A stretch of DNA of 64,000 nt from Anthoceros angustus. Lineage: Eukaryota > Streptophyta > Anthocerotopsida > Anthocerotales > Anthocerotaceae. The notes under the pieces were generated by a model, which ran no database searches, was not told where the DNA came from, and worked only from the letters and a program-made list of their open reading frames with translations. The stretch lies in assembly GCA_010909165.1 (NCBI GenBank), contig VJWM01000179.1:186001-250000 (forward strand). The letters are read 5' to 3'. Within the stretch, counting starts at the first letter, position 1. Every line of letters starts with the position of its first letter. The position numbers and the translations under genes were made by a program. Of the stretch, positions 45,945-57,960 are shown one piece after another.

Positions 45945-46641
45945 CAGACAATATAAGCACGAGCATTTTTACTAATCAGTTGCGACTAAGTGCTAGACAA
46001 GGTAGATGGCAAGACTTTCTAGCAATGTATGATGAATTTATCAAGTGTAAGCCATGAAAGGAGAATTTTGCGGCAGATGCTTTGAGTCACAAGGAGTGTT
46101 TGAGTTTCATTATTGCTTTTATGTTGAAGAGATATAAGCTACCTAGAATACATATGGTGATTGAGTCAAGGGATACCCAGACGCCAATCAAGGAAGCTTA
46201 TCTACAAGATGCATTGGTACAAAACTGCATCACTGAAGTGGAGCAATCGAAATCTAAGTTTAAGCTTAGGGATGGCTTGTTGATATTCAAGCAAAGCACG
46301 ATTGTGATTCCTGATTCTCAAGAGTTGAGAAGAAAGTTGCATGCAAAGTGTCATGATGTGCCAAGTGCAGGCTAGGTCATCGAGGAATTGACCCAACTTA
46401 TGAGAAGTTGAGAAAGCTGTTTTACTAGCTTGGAATGTATAAGAATAATGTAGAGTATGTTAAGTCTTGTGTAGACTGCCAGCAGGATAACATAGACCAA
46501 ACAAATTCGCAAGGTTTGTTACAACCTTTGCCTATTCCAAGTGAGCCTCGGAAAAGTATATCAATGGATCTCATTATGCCATTGCCAGCTAGTGATGTAC
46601 ACACAACTATCATGAAAGTGGTTGATAAATTCAGCAAGCAA
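45945..46641 (+). pseudogene. Ty3/Gypsy element C fragment: RNase H end, integrase zinc finger, integrase start
   Basis: Plus-strand pieces in order are ARQGRWQDFLAMYDEF and ENFAADALS (RNase H tail), DGLLIFKQSTIVIPDSQELR, YVKSCVDCQQ (zinc-binding C-x2-C), and SMDLIMPLPAS followed by VVDKFSK (integrase core with its first Asp). Stops interrupt at about 46055 and 46373. It is AT-richer than elements A and B, hence a different lineage. It is cut at 46641 by a CACTA terminus. Confidence 0.8.
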
Positions 46642-46700
46642 CACTACTACAATGCATCACTGTTTATGACGGCACAAAAGACGCTAAAATAACGGCAAGG
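46642..46700 (+). mobile_element. CACTA transposon terminus 1, inserted into Gypsy C
   Basis: The integrase frame stops matching where CACTACTACAATGCATCAC begins. CACTAC is the standard terminus of En/Spm elements. TGACGGC/TAACGGC/TAACGCC motifs follow within 80 bp, as subterminal repeats would. The opposite end was not found. Confidence 0.55.
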
Positions 46701-49513
46701 GCTAAACAATAACGCCCCTCGGTTTGTCGAAAACGTTTTTTTCGGCGTCATTCAAAACACATCATATTCGAGAATTATGACGCGTTTGGCCCGGTTTTGG
46801 ATCGAATCTCCTTGACGATGCACAGGGTAGCCGTGGCCATTGACTGACTAGGTGTGGGCCCCACCGTGAACGGAACCGGAAGTTGTCCAAACCGGGACAA
46901 GTGACGGGCTCAACCATTCCGTGATGGGATCTCGCCGGCCCGCTCATCCCGATGTGGAATTTGTCCAACTATGCCGGTGCCACATTTTCCGTTCTTGGCA
47001 AAAGGCACGTGCCACCTGTGAATGGCATGCATTTAGCATACAACGCGCGTTCACACACGATCAGCCAGTGAAGATGCATGCGTCCCATCACACTATTTGC
47101 ATTTTCCGTGTATTGTCCAGATTGGTCGTGAAGGATGAATCTAGTCTGTCAGTGCAGTTTGTAAACCACGTACTGTTATGCTCGGAGACTTCATTTTCAA
47201 ATTCAAATTGAGGCTGCGACTCCGCCATTTGCAAATTACCACAATTGTAAATATGGATTAACCTTAGAGGTAACCCGGTGTAGACCTCGTTATAAATGAA
47301 TGGCCTACAACAATTTAAAGGTCATATTATCCACCACCAAGCTAATCGTCTCGCAGCGGTCTGCGGACACTCATTGACTCGGATACCCAGCGTCGTTTGC
47401 GAGGGAGGCACGCGTTTGCGATGCTCAAAGTGCGCACCATCGACTAGCAAAGCCACGCATACCAGGTCGTCATATATGAGGCATACTGGGTCCAAAGATA
47501 TTGGGGGCCCTTTGTTCTTCCTTCGCTTATTCTTTTCCTCTACACCCTCTTCTCCATCCCCACGCTTGGGGGCCGTTCTGAGTCTTCGCTTCAATGGGGC
47601 CTCCCTCGATGGGCACAAAGATTCGCAATCACACCGCATTAAAACATTGACCACCACGCCACAATGCTAGCGAACCCGAACATGCATAGCCACGATTGCC
47701 AACTTTTGCCACTAACCTCGCTCGAGATGGGCCAGGGTTCCCGGGACTTAATCACGCAACAAGGCAATCAAGGAGTGACAATGTGCATTAAAATTGATTC
47801 CATCATGAAGCAAATGAGCGTCTTGATAAATTGCTAACGAATTCCGTCGAGCCCGGGTTATTCTCCTAGTGGCCACTGGGGGTGGTGAAGTGGTTACGCA
47901 AGCGTGGTCCACTTATGTGTCTAGGAACACAGCCCTCCATCGATGCATGCATTGGCCGGCCAACGAGTCCGACGTAACATTCTCCTCTATGTCCCAAAAC
48001 CAACCAACAGACTACTCATGATAGGACATCGAATTGACCCAACTTGCTGGTATGGCAAAGTACGGTGCATGCAGATTGGCAAACCTTCCCCAATTGAAGT
48101 CCTCCAGGTCTTTGCTTTGCGTGCATCACGGAGTGACTTCACATTCTCAACTCCGTGGACAAGGCACCATTCCACCTCACGTTTTGATGGAAGAACTCCC
48201 CACCTCAATTTGAAAGACTTGCGAATCTCGTGGCACCTCCCGGCCATAAGGGTTGCAAGCACCACCATCGAACTTTTTCATGCGGGCCTCACAGAGCTCT
48301 GCTTTGTTGAGGTCGAGGCCAAACACCACCACCGGTCTAGCTCACGGACTCCAAATTGAACACACTGTCCATGCCTCCTCATGATCATCCATGCGAGATC
48401 GGGGTCATACCCCTTTCCTCATCTGCGCGCAATCTTCACCCTCTCTTGCACTTGGAAGTTTCGTTGCCTTGCACAAGCGGAAGCTTGTGATGGATGAAAT
48501 CCGGTTTGTGGCCTTGGGGAAAGTCCTGCCACTGCGTCAACCATCTCTCCTCGACGACATTGAGTGCTCGGTGTAAGGCTTCAACAATTTCAAGCAGTGC
48601 ACCAACTCATTGATTCGCTTGGAAGTTGGACTTGTCTGTGGTGAGAACACCAAAATTAGTGCGGACTCGTCCACCTTTGAGCCCTTTGACACACTTGCTC
48701 CTTCACAAGAAACTCGAGTTGCCTCCGGTCAACGCCATGCACCTTTAACGACCTTCAACACATCAGTTAGAGAGCAGGAATGATGTTCAATAAAGCACGG
48801 CAGCTGGGCTCGAGTGCGGGTGCTTCCACCAGCTTCGAGAATCGCCTCCAAATGATTGCCTCCGGTCATCGTCCGTCTCCTTCCCCATCACACGCAGATC
48901 TCGACGCTCTTCATCTTGATGAGGTGAAGCGACCTCACTACCCTCGCATTCTTGGACCATGTGTCCCTCAACGCGGTCCCTCATGGCAACGCACCTTGTT
49001 ACACGCTCTAAGCAAAGTAAAGTCCTCTGTAAGAACCAAACGCAAATAGCGGTGGTGGAGTAAGAGCGTAAGATCCGATGCTGTGGTAGGTGACACGCAT
49101 TCCCCCTTCACATGTTTTGCCATAGTACGATCTCTCGTGCGGCGCCAAAACAGTGTAAGCCCGCCAATGAACGAGACACGAAGAGCTTCAATTTGAATGC
49201 GATGCGGCGATTGCTTGCCCGCCACGTTTGCCACGAGGTCGTGCTTCCCTTGAAAGACCAGTTCACGCTGGACACAGGCGAAACTTCTTACAAGGTGGTG
49301 TCGACATGCCGGCGGCAAATGGAACTTTATTCATGACGGCTGGACCTCTCGAAGCAAGATACATTCCCAAAAAGGGCCCTCAAGCACCGGATCGTGTGAC
49401 AATGGCAGCACCATCTCGACATTTGCATTTCTCTCCGTACTCATTATGAAATACCTCGCCTGCAGCAACGTGGACGTCAACAAGAGTGCCGGATCGTGAT
49501 GGATGGCGTTTTC
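46700..49513. other. Interior of CACTA 1, decayed
   Basis: No conserved domain can be named. Minus-strand frames (47657-47322; 48268-47987; 49318-48968) are probably downstream parts of the transposase gene or a second element gene, judging only by position and strand. Confidence 0.3.
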
Positions 49514-52358
49514 TCATCGTTTCCCCATTAGCCCCAATCGATGATGTCTATCAACAAGAAAGAAGGCGAGCTTTCCTATCAAGCGTCGAGGTATCCTTGT
49601 GTTATTCGTGTGAAACGTCCCTCGATCCCACCTAGCATGGACGCAGTGCATATCACCCAAGGCTCTCGGTTTGGCATGACGTGCGAACACTTGAGTAACA
49701 TGGGCGGGAAAGGTATAGGCCCACATCTGTGATTGCGGGCGTCGATAGTAGTGTCTAGTGTCCTGACCCAAAACCCGCAGGTCACGTTCCATGGTCGAGC
49801 CTTGGTTAAGGAACATTCGTACCAATGCACATTCGGGACAATGACGGAGAATTCACCTTCCGCAATGGACATCAGATGTCGAACAATTCTTCCAAAAATG
49901 TGGCCTTCTCAACAGCCCCCTTCCATCTCAAACTCGCCATGGACCCATGTCTTGGGTGGAGCTTCGTTTTAAGGCGTCAAACGCGTTCGGAAATGATAAC
50001 CCCTCGTGTTCGAGACCTCAGAAGATTTGACCCTTCGCGTGGCCGAATGCAAGAGCTCGAATATCGGCATGATCTGGGTGTCCCAGACCACCTCCCACTC
50101 GACACCTTCTTGCAACCAATCGATAAAGTTCGCACCTTCCTCGTTGGCATGCTCGCTCTCATTGGTGATAATACGAATCTGCACCAAATACCAATGTAAC
50201 TGCGTCATCCACCCCTATGGTAATCATCTTTGCTTGACCTATGGTGTGGTCTTCTTGAGGGGCTAATCGTATTGTTCCCTAGGCCTTGTGCATCATGAGT
50301 GTGTATCGTCCATAAACTCCGCCGTGAAGTTCATTGCTTCCATTGCCAAATACGGTTGCCATGGATCCTTGGCCTTGCCCTCACGCACGTGGTTTTTCGA
50401 CTAGGAGATATCGCTCCATAGGGTACATCCACCGTGTATGCACGGGCCATGCGATTCCACTTCATCCACAAGGTGTATAATAAGATGTTGCATCTTGTTC
50501 CAAAAATGTCGAGGGCATATCTTGTTCTAGCGATGAATGATCGATAGCCTCCAACTTCTTGGTTGGGATCTCGATGGAATCGCCCGGTAATCCAGTACAA
50601 GCTAGCCGAGGTAATGACATTCGCCTCGGTGGCATCCAAGAGTGCAATAGGTAGGTAGTATTGCATCATCAAACCGTGGCTTTTAAGTCGGTGACTTTAG
50701 GGCCACTAAAGCAAGTCTTAAGATTAGCCAAGGCGGTTGGAGCTTCATGGCGCGATCTCATCCTTCACGCTGCAAGTCCTCGGTGCCAGTACATACATCG
50801 ACGCTCGGCATGTGTTGATTCTCCCCATCCTCAAGCGCCCATAGCCATGGCTTAGAGTCATTCTCTTCCATATCGAACCGGCTTGCAAGGGTATCACCTT
50901 TCCCACTCAATGTGGCCCAAATTGCTTTGCAATTGTTTGCCTCCACGTGCATTCGTCCTTCACCCGAGCTTGCAAGTGACTGCAGATAAGGCAATGCACG
51001 AAGCAAGAGGGAGTTTCGTTTCACCCCAAGCGGCATGGCCCTAGTTTGAGCATCGCACTTGCCCATCGGGACATCTACCATGACATCGAAGCGGAACGGG
51101 AGTTGACGCCCAACTCGACTGGTTGTTAAAAGCTTCAACATTCAACGTCCTCGTGCATCGCCGGAGAAGGGCACCAACGCCGACTTCCTTCAAACAAGCA
51201 CTTGTCCAAATTCGGGACCATCGAGCATCCGTAGGCCACAATCGATGCAAGCGGCTTTACCGCGCACTTGTAAGCCAAAAAAGGAACCTAACCTGGGATA
51301 ATCACATGTGGCCACCACAAGCCCAGACCTTGAAGCGTCGTTTGCATCACCGACCGGGCCTCGAAATCTTCGCACACCTTCCACAGCCCCTGCAGCCCGA
51401 TACTAGAGGTTCGAGGTAGATGTCCATATTGGGTACTTGTCGGGGCGAATGATGGTGGATAGGATAATCCTTCCTTTCTTGGTCGACATCCATGGTGGGA
51501 AATTGTGAATGACCAGCAAAACCGCCATATCGAGTTACAATTTGACCTCTGCCACTGGTTCAATCTGCAAATGCAAACCTCACATTCTGTCTTCTTCTCC
51601 AAAATCTCCAAGCTGCATCCAAAGCTCTCCACGCTGGTGTGTCCCCTATGAACCTCATTTTCCCATCACGGCTCCGATTTTTGGACCACCAAGTCATGTC
51701 TCGCAAGGGCACCAAAAATGCGCCTCAATCGCTCCACCAATGGGAAATGCCGAAACTCTTCGAGAGCCGCCAAGCTCCTTCCCACTCTAGGGCGGGTGGG
51801 GTGAGGCGGAAAGGTAGTGGCGCTAGCACCCCAATAAATGATGCGGTCTGGGCAACAAGGAACCCGAACCGTGATTGAGAAACTTGGAGAAGGCGTTGAG
51901 CTTCTTGTCGACTGCATCGTGTTTGGGTGGGCAGCCCTCCTCGACTTCAAACAACCTTGACATTGCGCTATCGAAATGTTGAATGCCTCCTGTATTTGAA
52001 GCATCGTCCCCCGATAGGGTGCTTGCTTTCTCTGGCCCCGCAACATCATATAACGGGCCCGCCTCTGCGCGCAATGTCTCATGCCATTGATCCGGTGTGG
52101 ATTGCGTGCCCATTTCGTTTGCTTGAGCATAGCCCATCCGGTTCTTCAATATCCGGATCTCTTCCGGCTGCATCCATCGGGGCACTCGGTCGGCAAATCC
52201 GTGTTCTTCTTGCCACCGTGTCGATGGAGCTCATGGGTATGGCGGTGGGTGGCGGCTCGGTCCGGGGCTTGATCTTCATATTCCGCAGACTCGGGCATGG
52301 GGATGTGCATGGCTTGCAAGTTCATGTCCTCCGTCTCCATGTCCCTACGCAAAACTAG
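49514..52358 (-). pseudogene. CACTA (En/Spm) TNP2-type transposase relic
   Basis: Minus-strand pieces occur in the family order. First FRHFPLVERLRRIFG near 51760, then LGSFFGLQVRGKAACIDCG near 51300 (TNP2 form SDYP.L...SGW..KGK.AC..C), then ALPYLQSL and GRMHVEANNCKAIWATLSGK near 51000-50900 (form ELPYW..L..MH.EKN.C..I..TL...GK). MYPMERYL near 50420 is the DUF4218 signature. CGFWVRTLDTTIDARNHRCG near 49750 is DUF4216-like. Stops and frame changes separate all of them, so it is dead. It codes toward the terminus at 46642. Confidence 0.75.
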
Positions 52359-53165
52359 GTAATCGACATGCAAATCCATTGTGGGAAGCACGTGTGTGTC
52401 AATGAGGTACTACCGCGGCGGTGTGGTGCCTAGCATGGCGTAAAGCTATGTAAAGCGGATGCGTCGATTGTGGCGTGCAATCTGGCGAGCCTCGACTCAC
52501 GAGAATCGGCGATTCTCACCGCCCGACCATCGGTCTTTAGCTTCATCCAATTGCTAACGAGCGTTTTGGCGTGCCCGCTGATGTCAGCTCCAGTTACGCC
52601 ATCGGTCCCTCCGGATCAAAACCGAGTATAAACACGGGCGACCTTGGTGAGCAGATTGTGATAAGGCGTCTTGCGAGCTTTTACGCCTCGTGTGAAATGG
52701 GTCGTTTAAGTATGGCTTTATGTTTCATGCTGCGATTACACCTCGGTGGGAATCAGATTGACCCTTGAAGTCGGCCCTTCGGTAGGGCGTGATGCAATCG
52801 AAGCACCCGCTCATGTCGGTGTGTGCAAAGAGGTTTGATAAAACCATCTCCTTCAGTACAATCACGAGGCCGGTGGGAAGCGGGAGTTTTGATGACTCAA
52901 TCAAGCGGCGCATAAGCTTTCCATTTTGAACAAAGGCTGTGAGAGGCCACCAGTTACAAGGCCGCCGACAAGGTCCCGTGGTTGATCACATCCTCCAGCA
53001 ACTGTTGCTCTTCATGCACCGGTCTTTACGCTTGTTTGCTCATCCTATCCGTGAGGCCCTGCACCAACAACGAAGGAGGGACCGGATGGATGCGAATGGA
53101 AGGGCTGCATCCGTCTCCTTGAGAGCAATGTACAACGGAGCGTCAGAACATCTTTGGATCCGAGT
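52359..53165. other. CACTA-associated sequence without recognisable gene
   Basis: Short frames on both strands, none assignable. Probably the 5' part of the transposase unit of CACTA 1 or DNA flanking CACTA 2. Confidence 0.3.
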
Positions 53166-53787
53166 GTCGGATGCGTGGGGTGAGACACACCTAAATGGGG
53201 CGATATTCAAGCGGCGTGGATGTGGGTGTAGCACGGGCGAGGCCGGGGGAGTCCGCCCCACCAATCCCAATTTGGACTTGGCGGCATGCCCCGATCCGCC
53301 ATGTGGTGATTATGTGTGCGTGCTTATCGCCCGGAGCGTTCCTTCCGCAATTTGGACACTGGACACGGACGGGTGTTCCAAGTCGCCGAGGCACCTATGA
53401 TAAGCGTATTTGGGCGAGAGTTCATCATTGCGGCGTGTGGCGATTGACGACTCGGGCCTGCCACTTGCGCGGTGCACCACCGGGACGTTGAATTGGTGGT
53501 GGCAAGCTGAGCTTGGATATGTGATGTTGTCCGCGCCCAAGAGCTTGGAGCATTCATCGTTGATATAATTGAAGAGATGCGCCGAAACCCCACTCTTGCA
53601 TTTGTCCGTTGTGGTGGAGGTTGGCACTCGCAACACGTCTTTTCTTCTTCCGTATTTGTTGGGGAGCAAGTTCGACATTCTCTGCGTCGACTTGGAACCT
53701 GCCTTTGAGTTTGCAAGCTCCAATCCTGTTACACGTGAGCCCCCCAACGATGAGCCACATCTGAGTGTGGAAATTGGTATGCAGTTC

Positions 53788-53840
53788 CACTACAAGAAAA
53801 TGAGGGTTTTTACAACGGTTTTTACAACGGGTGTTACAAC
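53788..53840 (+). mobile_element. CACTA transposon terminus 2 (left end)
   Basis: CACTACAAGAAAATGAGGG is a canonical En/Spm terminal inverted repeat start, pointing right. It is followed at once by TTTACAACGG subterminal motifs. The same terminus recurs at 55760 in the duplicated unit. The right end with the reverse-complement terminus is not in the window. Confidence 0.8.
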
Positions 53841-54069
53841 GTGGCGTTGTAAAACGGCGCAACAACGCCGTTGTAAACCGAGAGCTTCATGACGCTAAAT
53901 TGCCGACATGGCCGCCTGTCAAAAGTGGTGATGTGGCGCCACATCATCGCCACATCACCAAGTGATGACATGGCATGTTGTTGCCACATGGCCTTCATTG
54001 CCACATCATCGGTGATGACATGGCATAATTTGATGACATGGCCCTCATTGCCACATCACCATGTGATGA

Positions 54070-55140
54070 CGTGGTGCCATTTTACAAAACCATTTACAAC
54101 ATCCCAATTGCAAAAGGAATTACAACATCTAAGTTTGAGACGCCTTGTGGGTACAACGCGCTTTACAACGACTGTTTTACAAAACCATTTACAACATCCC
54201 AATTGCAAAAGGAATTACAACATCTAAGTTTGAGACGCTGGTGTGGGTACAACGCTTTACAACGACTGCTTTACAAAACCATCTACAACATCCCAATTGC
54301 AAAGGAAGCAATTACAACATCTAAGTTTGAGACGCCCTGTGGGTACAACGCGCTTTACAACGACTGCTTTACAAAACCATCTACAACATCCCAATTGCAA
54401 AAGAAATTACAACATCTAAGTTTGAGACGTCTGGGGTACAACGCTTTACAACGACTGCTTTACAAAACCATCTACAACATCCCAATTGCAAAGCAATTAC
54501 AACATCTAAGTTTGAGACGTCTGTGGTACAACGCGCTTTACAACGACTGCAAAACCATCTACAACATCCCAATTGCAAAGCAATTACAACATCTAAGTTT
54601 GAGACGTCTCGGTGTGGGTACAACGCGCTTTACAACGACTGCTTTACAAAACCATCTACAACATCCCAATTGCAAAGCAATTACAACATCTAAGTTTGAG
54701 ACGTCGTGGGTACAACGCGCTTTACAACGACTGCTTTACAAAACCATCTACAACATCCCAATTGCAAAGCAATTACAACATCTAAGTTTGAGACGTCTTG
54801 TACAACGCGCTTTACAACGACTGCTTTACAAAACCATCTACAACATCCCAATTGCAAAGCAATTACAACATCTAAGTTTGAGACGCCTCTGGGTACAATT
54901 TTACAACGACTGTTTTACAAAACCATCTACAACATCCCAATTGCAAAGCAATTACACATCTAAGTTTGAGACGCCCTTGTGGGTACAACGCGCTTTACAA
55001 CGACTGCTTTACAAAACCATCTACAACATCCCAATTGCAAAGCAATTACAACATCTAAGTTTGAGACGTCTCGTGGGTACAACGCTTTACAACGACTGTT
55101 TTACAAAACCATCTACAACATCCCAATTGCAAAGCAATTA
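54070..55140. repeat. Subterminal minisatellite array, 12 units of about 90 bp (array 1)
   Basis: Each unit contains ACAACATCCCAATTGC, TTACAACATCTAAGTTTGAG, a variable GACG(N)GGGTACAACGC stretch and TTTACAACGACTG, hence four ACAAC cores. Most units hold the hairpin AATTGC-AAA-GCAATT; the first units have GGAATT or GAAATT instead. Length differences between units are concentrated after GACG and at GC/GCGC. Confidence 0.95.
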
Positions 55141-57107
55141 GGTCGGATCGTGGGTGAGACACACCTAAATGGGGCGATATTCAAGCAGCGTGGATGTGGC
55201 CTGGCACAGGCGGCTGGGGGAAATCCGCCCCACCAATCCCAATTTGGACTTGGCGATGCCTCGATCCGCCATGGTGATTATGTGCGCAGCCAAAGCTATC
55301 GCTCGGGAGACGTTCCTCCGCAATTTGGACACTGGACACGGGCGGGGGTGTTCCAAGTCGCCGAGGCACCTATGATAAGCGCTGGGCGAGAGTTCATCAT
55401 TGCGGCGTGTGGCGATTGACGACTCGGGCCTGCCACTTATGGTACATGCACCAACCGGGACGTCGAATTGGTGGTGGCAAGCTGCAGGCGAGCTTGGATA
55501 TGTGATGTTGTCCGCCCAAGAGCTTGGAGCATTCATCGTTGATATAATTGAAGAGATGCGCATGAAACCCCACTCTTGCATTTGTCCGTTGTGGTGGAGG
55601 TTGGCACTCGCAACACGTCTTTTCTTCATACCGTATTTGTTGGGGAGCAAGTTCGACATTCTGCGTCGACTTGGAACCCCGCTTTGAGTTTGCAAGCTCC
55701 AACTTACACGTGAGCCCCAGCGATGAGCCACATCGAGTGTGGAAATTGGTATGCAGTTCCACTACAAGAAAATGAGGTTTTAGCGGTTTTACACGGTGTT
55801 ACAACGTGGCGTTGTAAAGCAGGCGAATAACGCCTGGGCAAACGAGAGCTTCATGGCGTTGTTGTAATTGCCGACATGGCGGTTCGATTGCCATGTCATT
55901 GGGGTGGTGATGTGGCGCCACATCATCGCCACATCACCAAGTGATGACATGGCATGTTGTTGCCACATGGCCTTCATTGCCACATCATCGGTGATGACAT
56001 GGCATAATTTGATGACATGGCCTCATTGCCACATCACCATGTGATGACGTGGTGCCATTTACAAAACCATTTACAACATCCCAATTGCAAAGGAATTACA
56101 ACATCTAAGTTTGACGCCCTCGGTGTGGGTACAACGCTTTAGCGACTGCTTTACAAAACCATTTACAACATCCCAATTGCAAAGGAATTACAACATCTAA
56201 GTTTGAGACGTTGTGGGTACAACGCGCTTTACAACGACTGTTTACAAAACCATCTACAACATCCCAATTGCAAAGGAATTACAACATCTAAGTTTGAGAC
56301 GTCTCGGTGTGGGTACAACGCTTTACAACGACTGTTTACAAAACCATCTACAACATCCCAATTGCAAAAGCAATTACAACATCTAAGTTTGAGACGTCTC
56401 GTGGGTACAACGCTTTACAACGACTGCTTTACAAAACCATCTACAACATCCCAATTGCAAAAGCAATTACAACATCTAAGTTTGAGACGTTGTGGGTACA
56501 ACGCTTTACAACGACTTTTACAAAACCATCTACAACATCCCAATTGCAAAAACAATTACAACATCTAAGTTTGAGACGTCGTGGGTACAACGCGCTTTAC
56601 AACGACTGCTTTACAAAACCATCTACAACATCCCAATTGCAAAGCAATTACAACATCTAAGTTTGAGACGTCGCGGGTACAACGCTTACAACGACTGCTT
56701 TACAAAACCATCTACAACATCCCAATTGCAAAGCAATTACAACATCTAAGTTTGAGACGCCTCGGGTACAACGCTTTACAACGACTGTTTTACAAAACCA
56801 TCTACAACATCCCAATTGCAAAAGCAATTACAACATCTAAGTTTGAGACGTCTGGGGTACAACGCTTTACAACGACTGTTTTACAAAACCATCTACAACA
56901 TCCCAATTGCAAAAGCAATTACAACATCTAAGTTTGAGACGTCTGTGGGTACAACGCTTTACAACGACTGCTTTACAAAACCATCTACAACATCCCAATT
57001 GCAAAAGCAATTACAACATCTAAGTTTGAGACGTCGTGGGTACAACGCGCTTTACAACGACTGTTTTACAAAACCATCTACAACATCCCAATTGCAAAAG
57101 CAATTAC
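55141..57107. repeat. 1.97-kb segmental tandem duplication, unit 2
   Basis: Copy of 53166-55140 with its own CACTA terminus (55760) and its own 12-unit array (about 56057-57107). The two arrays differ in unit order and in the A-run before the hairpin (AAAGC versus AAAAGC). Confidence 0.9.
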
Positions 57108-57350
57108 AACATTTAAATTACAAATTTTAAGTATTATATATATAAGACAAACAAAAATATTATTAATAACACAAATATCTATTTTCAGCTTCTTTAAATG
57201 GGGCATATTTACAACAAGTGTTTTACAACGTCCTTTGTTGTAAATTTTGTATCTTGCACCTTGTTGTGCATTAGTGGGACACACGAGAAATGGAATGCTA
57301 CTACCAAATGCAAGCGATTCTAAACCCCAAAATGAACAGATCCTCACACA
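57108..57350. other. AT-rich spacer with inverted TTTACAAC motifs
   Basis: After the array, TTTTACAACG and its near-inverse TTGTAAATTTT sit within 35 bp (about 57213-57250). This is in keeping with subterminal transposase-binding sites in both orientations. Confidence 0.5.
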
Positions 57351-57768
57351 AATCCACACATTCAACTCACACAAACTCACAACGGCCCACACAAACTCGC
57401 ACAAACCCACACTCTCACATAATCAGCGCCACAGGCTCTCACGCTCATAGGCTCGCCCGCTCACAGCTCACGCTCACAAGCTCACAAGCTCGCGCTCACC
57501 ACAAGCTCGCCTCTCAGCTCACAAGCCGCCGCCTCACAAGCTCACAAGCTATCGCTCTCGCCTCACAAGCTCATAGGCTTTTCAGCTCTCGCTCTCAGCT
57601 CACAGCTCTGCTCTCCTCTCACAGCTGGCTCACGACTCTCCTCTCTCAGGCTCACCTCAAGGCTCAATCAAGGCTCACAAGCTCCTGCTCACAAGCTCTC
57701 ACAGTGCTCATAGGCTCACAGCTCACAAGGCCACACACTCTTGCTCGCATAAAACTCACACACACACA

Positions 57769-57808
<40 letters not shown>

Positions 57809-57960
57809 TAAACACACAAACATAGAAGCCATTCCCACACAGACTCCCACAAACAAACATGGGGCCATTCCCACACACACACTCACAAACATTGGGGCCA
57901 TTCCCCAGACACACAAAGGGACATTCCCACAAAAAGCCGATGTCGTGATCAATTTCTAAG
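57350..57960. repeat. CTCACAAG-type low complexity, CA microsatellite and ACACATTCCC repeats
   Basis: About 57350-57735 is a degenerate run of CTCACAAGCT-like units. Bases 57755-57806 are a nearly pure (CA)n. Bases 57815-57935 repeat GGCCATTCCCACACACA with variations. Open frames here are composition artefacts. Confidence 0.85.

Larger units (their letters stand above)
53166..55140. repeat. 1.97-kb segmental tandem duplication, unit 1
   Basis: Contains 0.62 kb of flank, a CACTA terminus at 53788, about 0.28 kb of spacer rich in CCACATCA/TGATGACATGG, and a 12-unit array. The same order recurs in 55141-57107. The junction lies inside the last array unit: CAATTGCAAAGCAATTA then GGTCGGAT. Confidence 0.9.

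Noticed and set aside
54038-55141. 367-codon open frame through the 90-bp array
   Set aside because: It is a read-through of tandem units with no stop in one frame; unit length changes shift it, and no protein family matches.
54070-57107. Regular repeats resembling a CRISPR array
   Set aside because: Units are contiguous near-identical copies without unique spacers, in a plant nuclear context next to CACTA termini.
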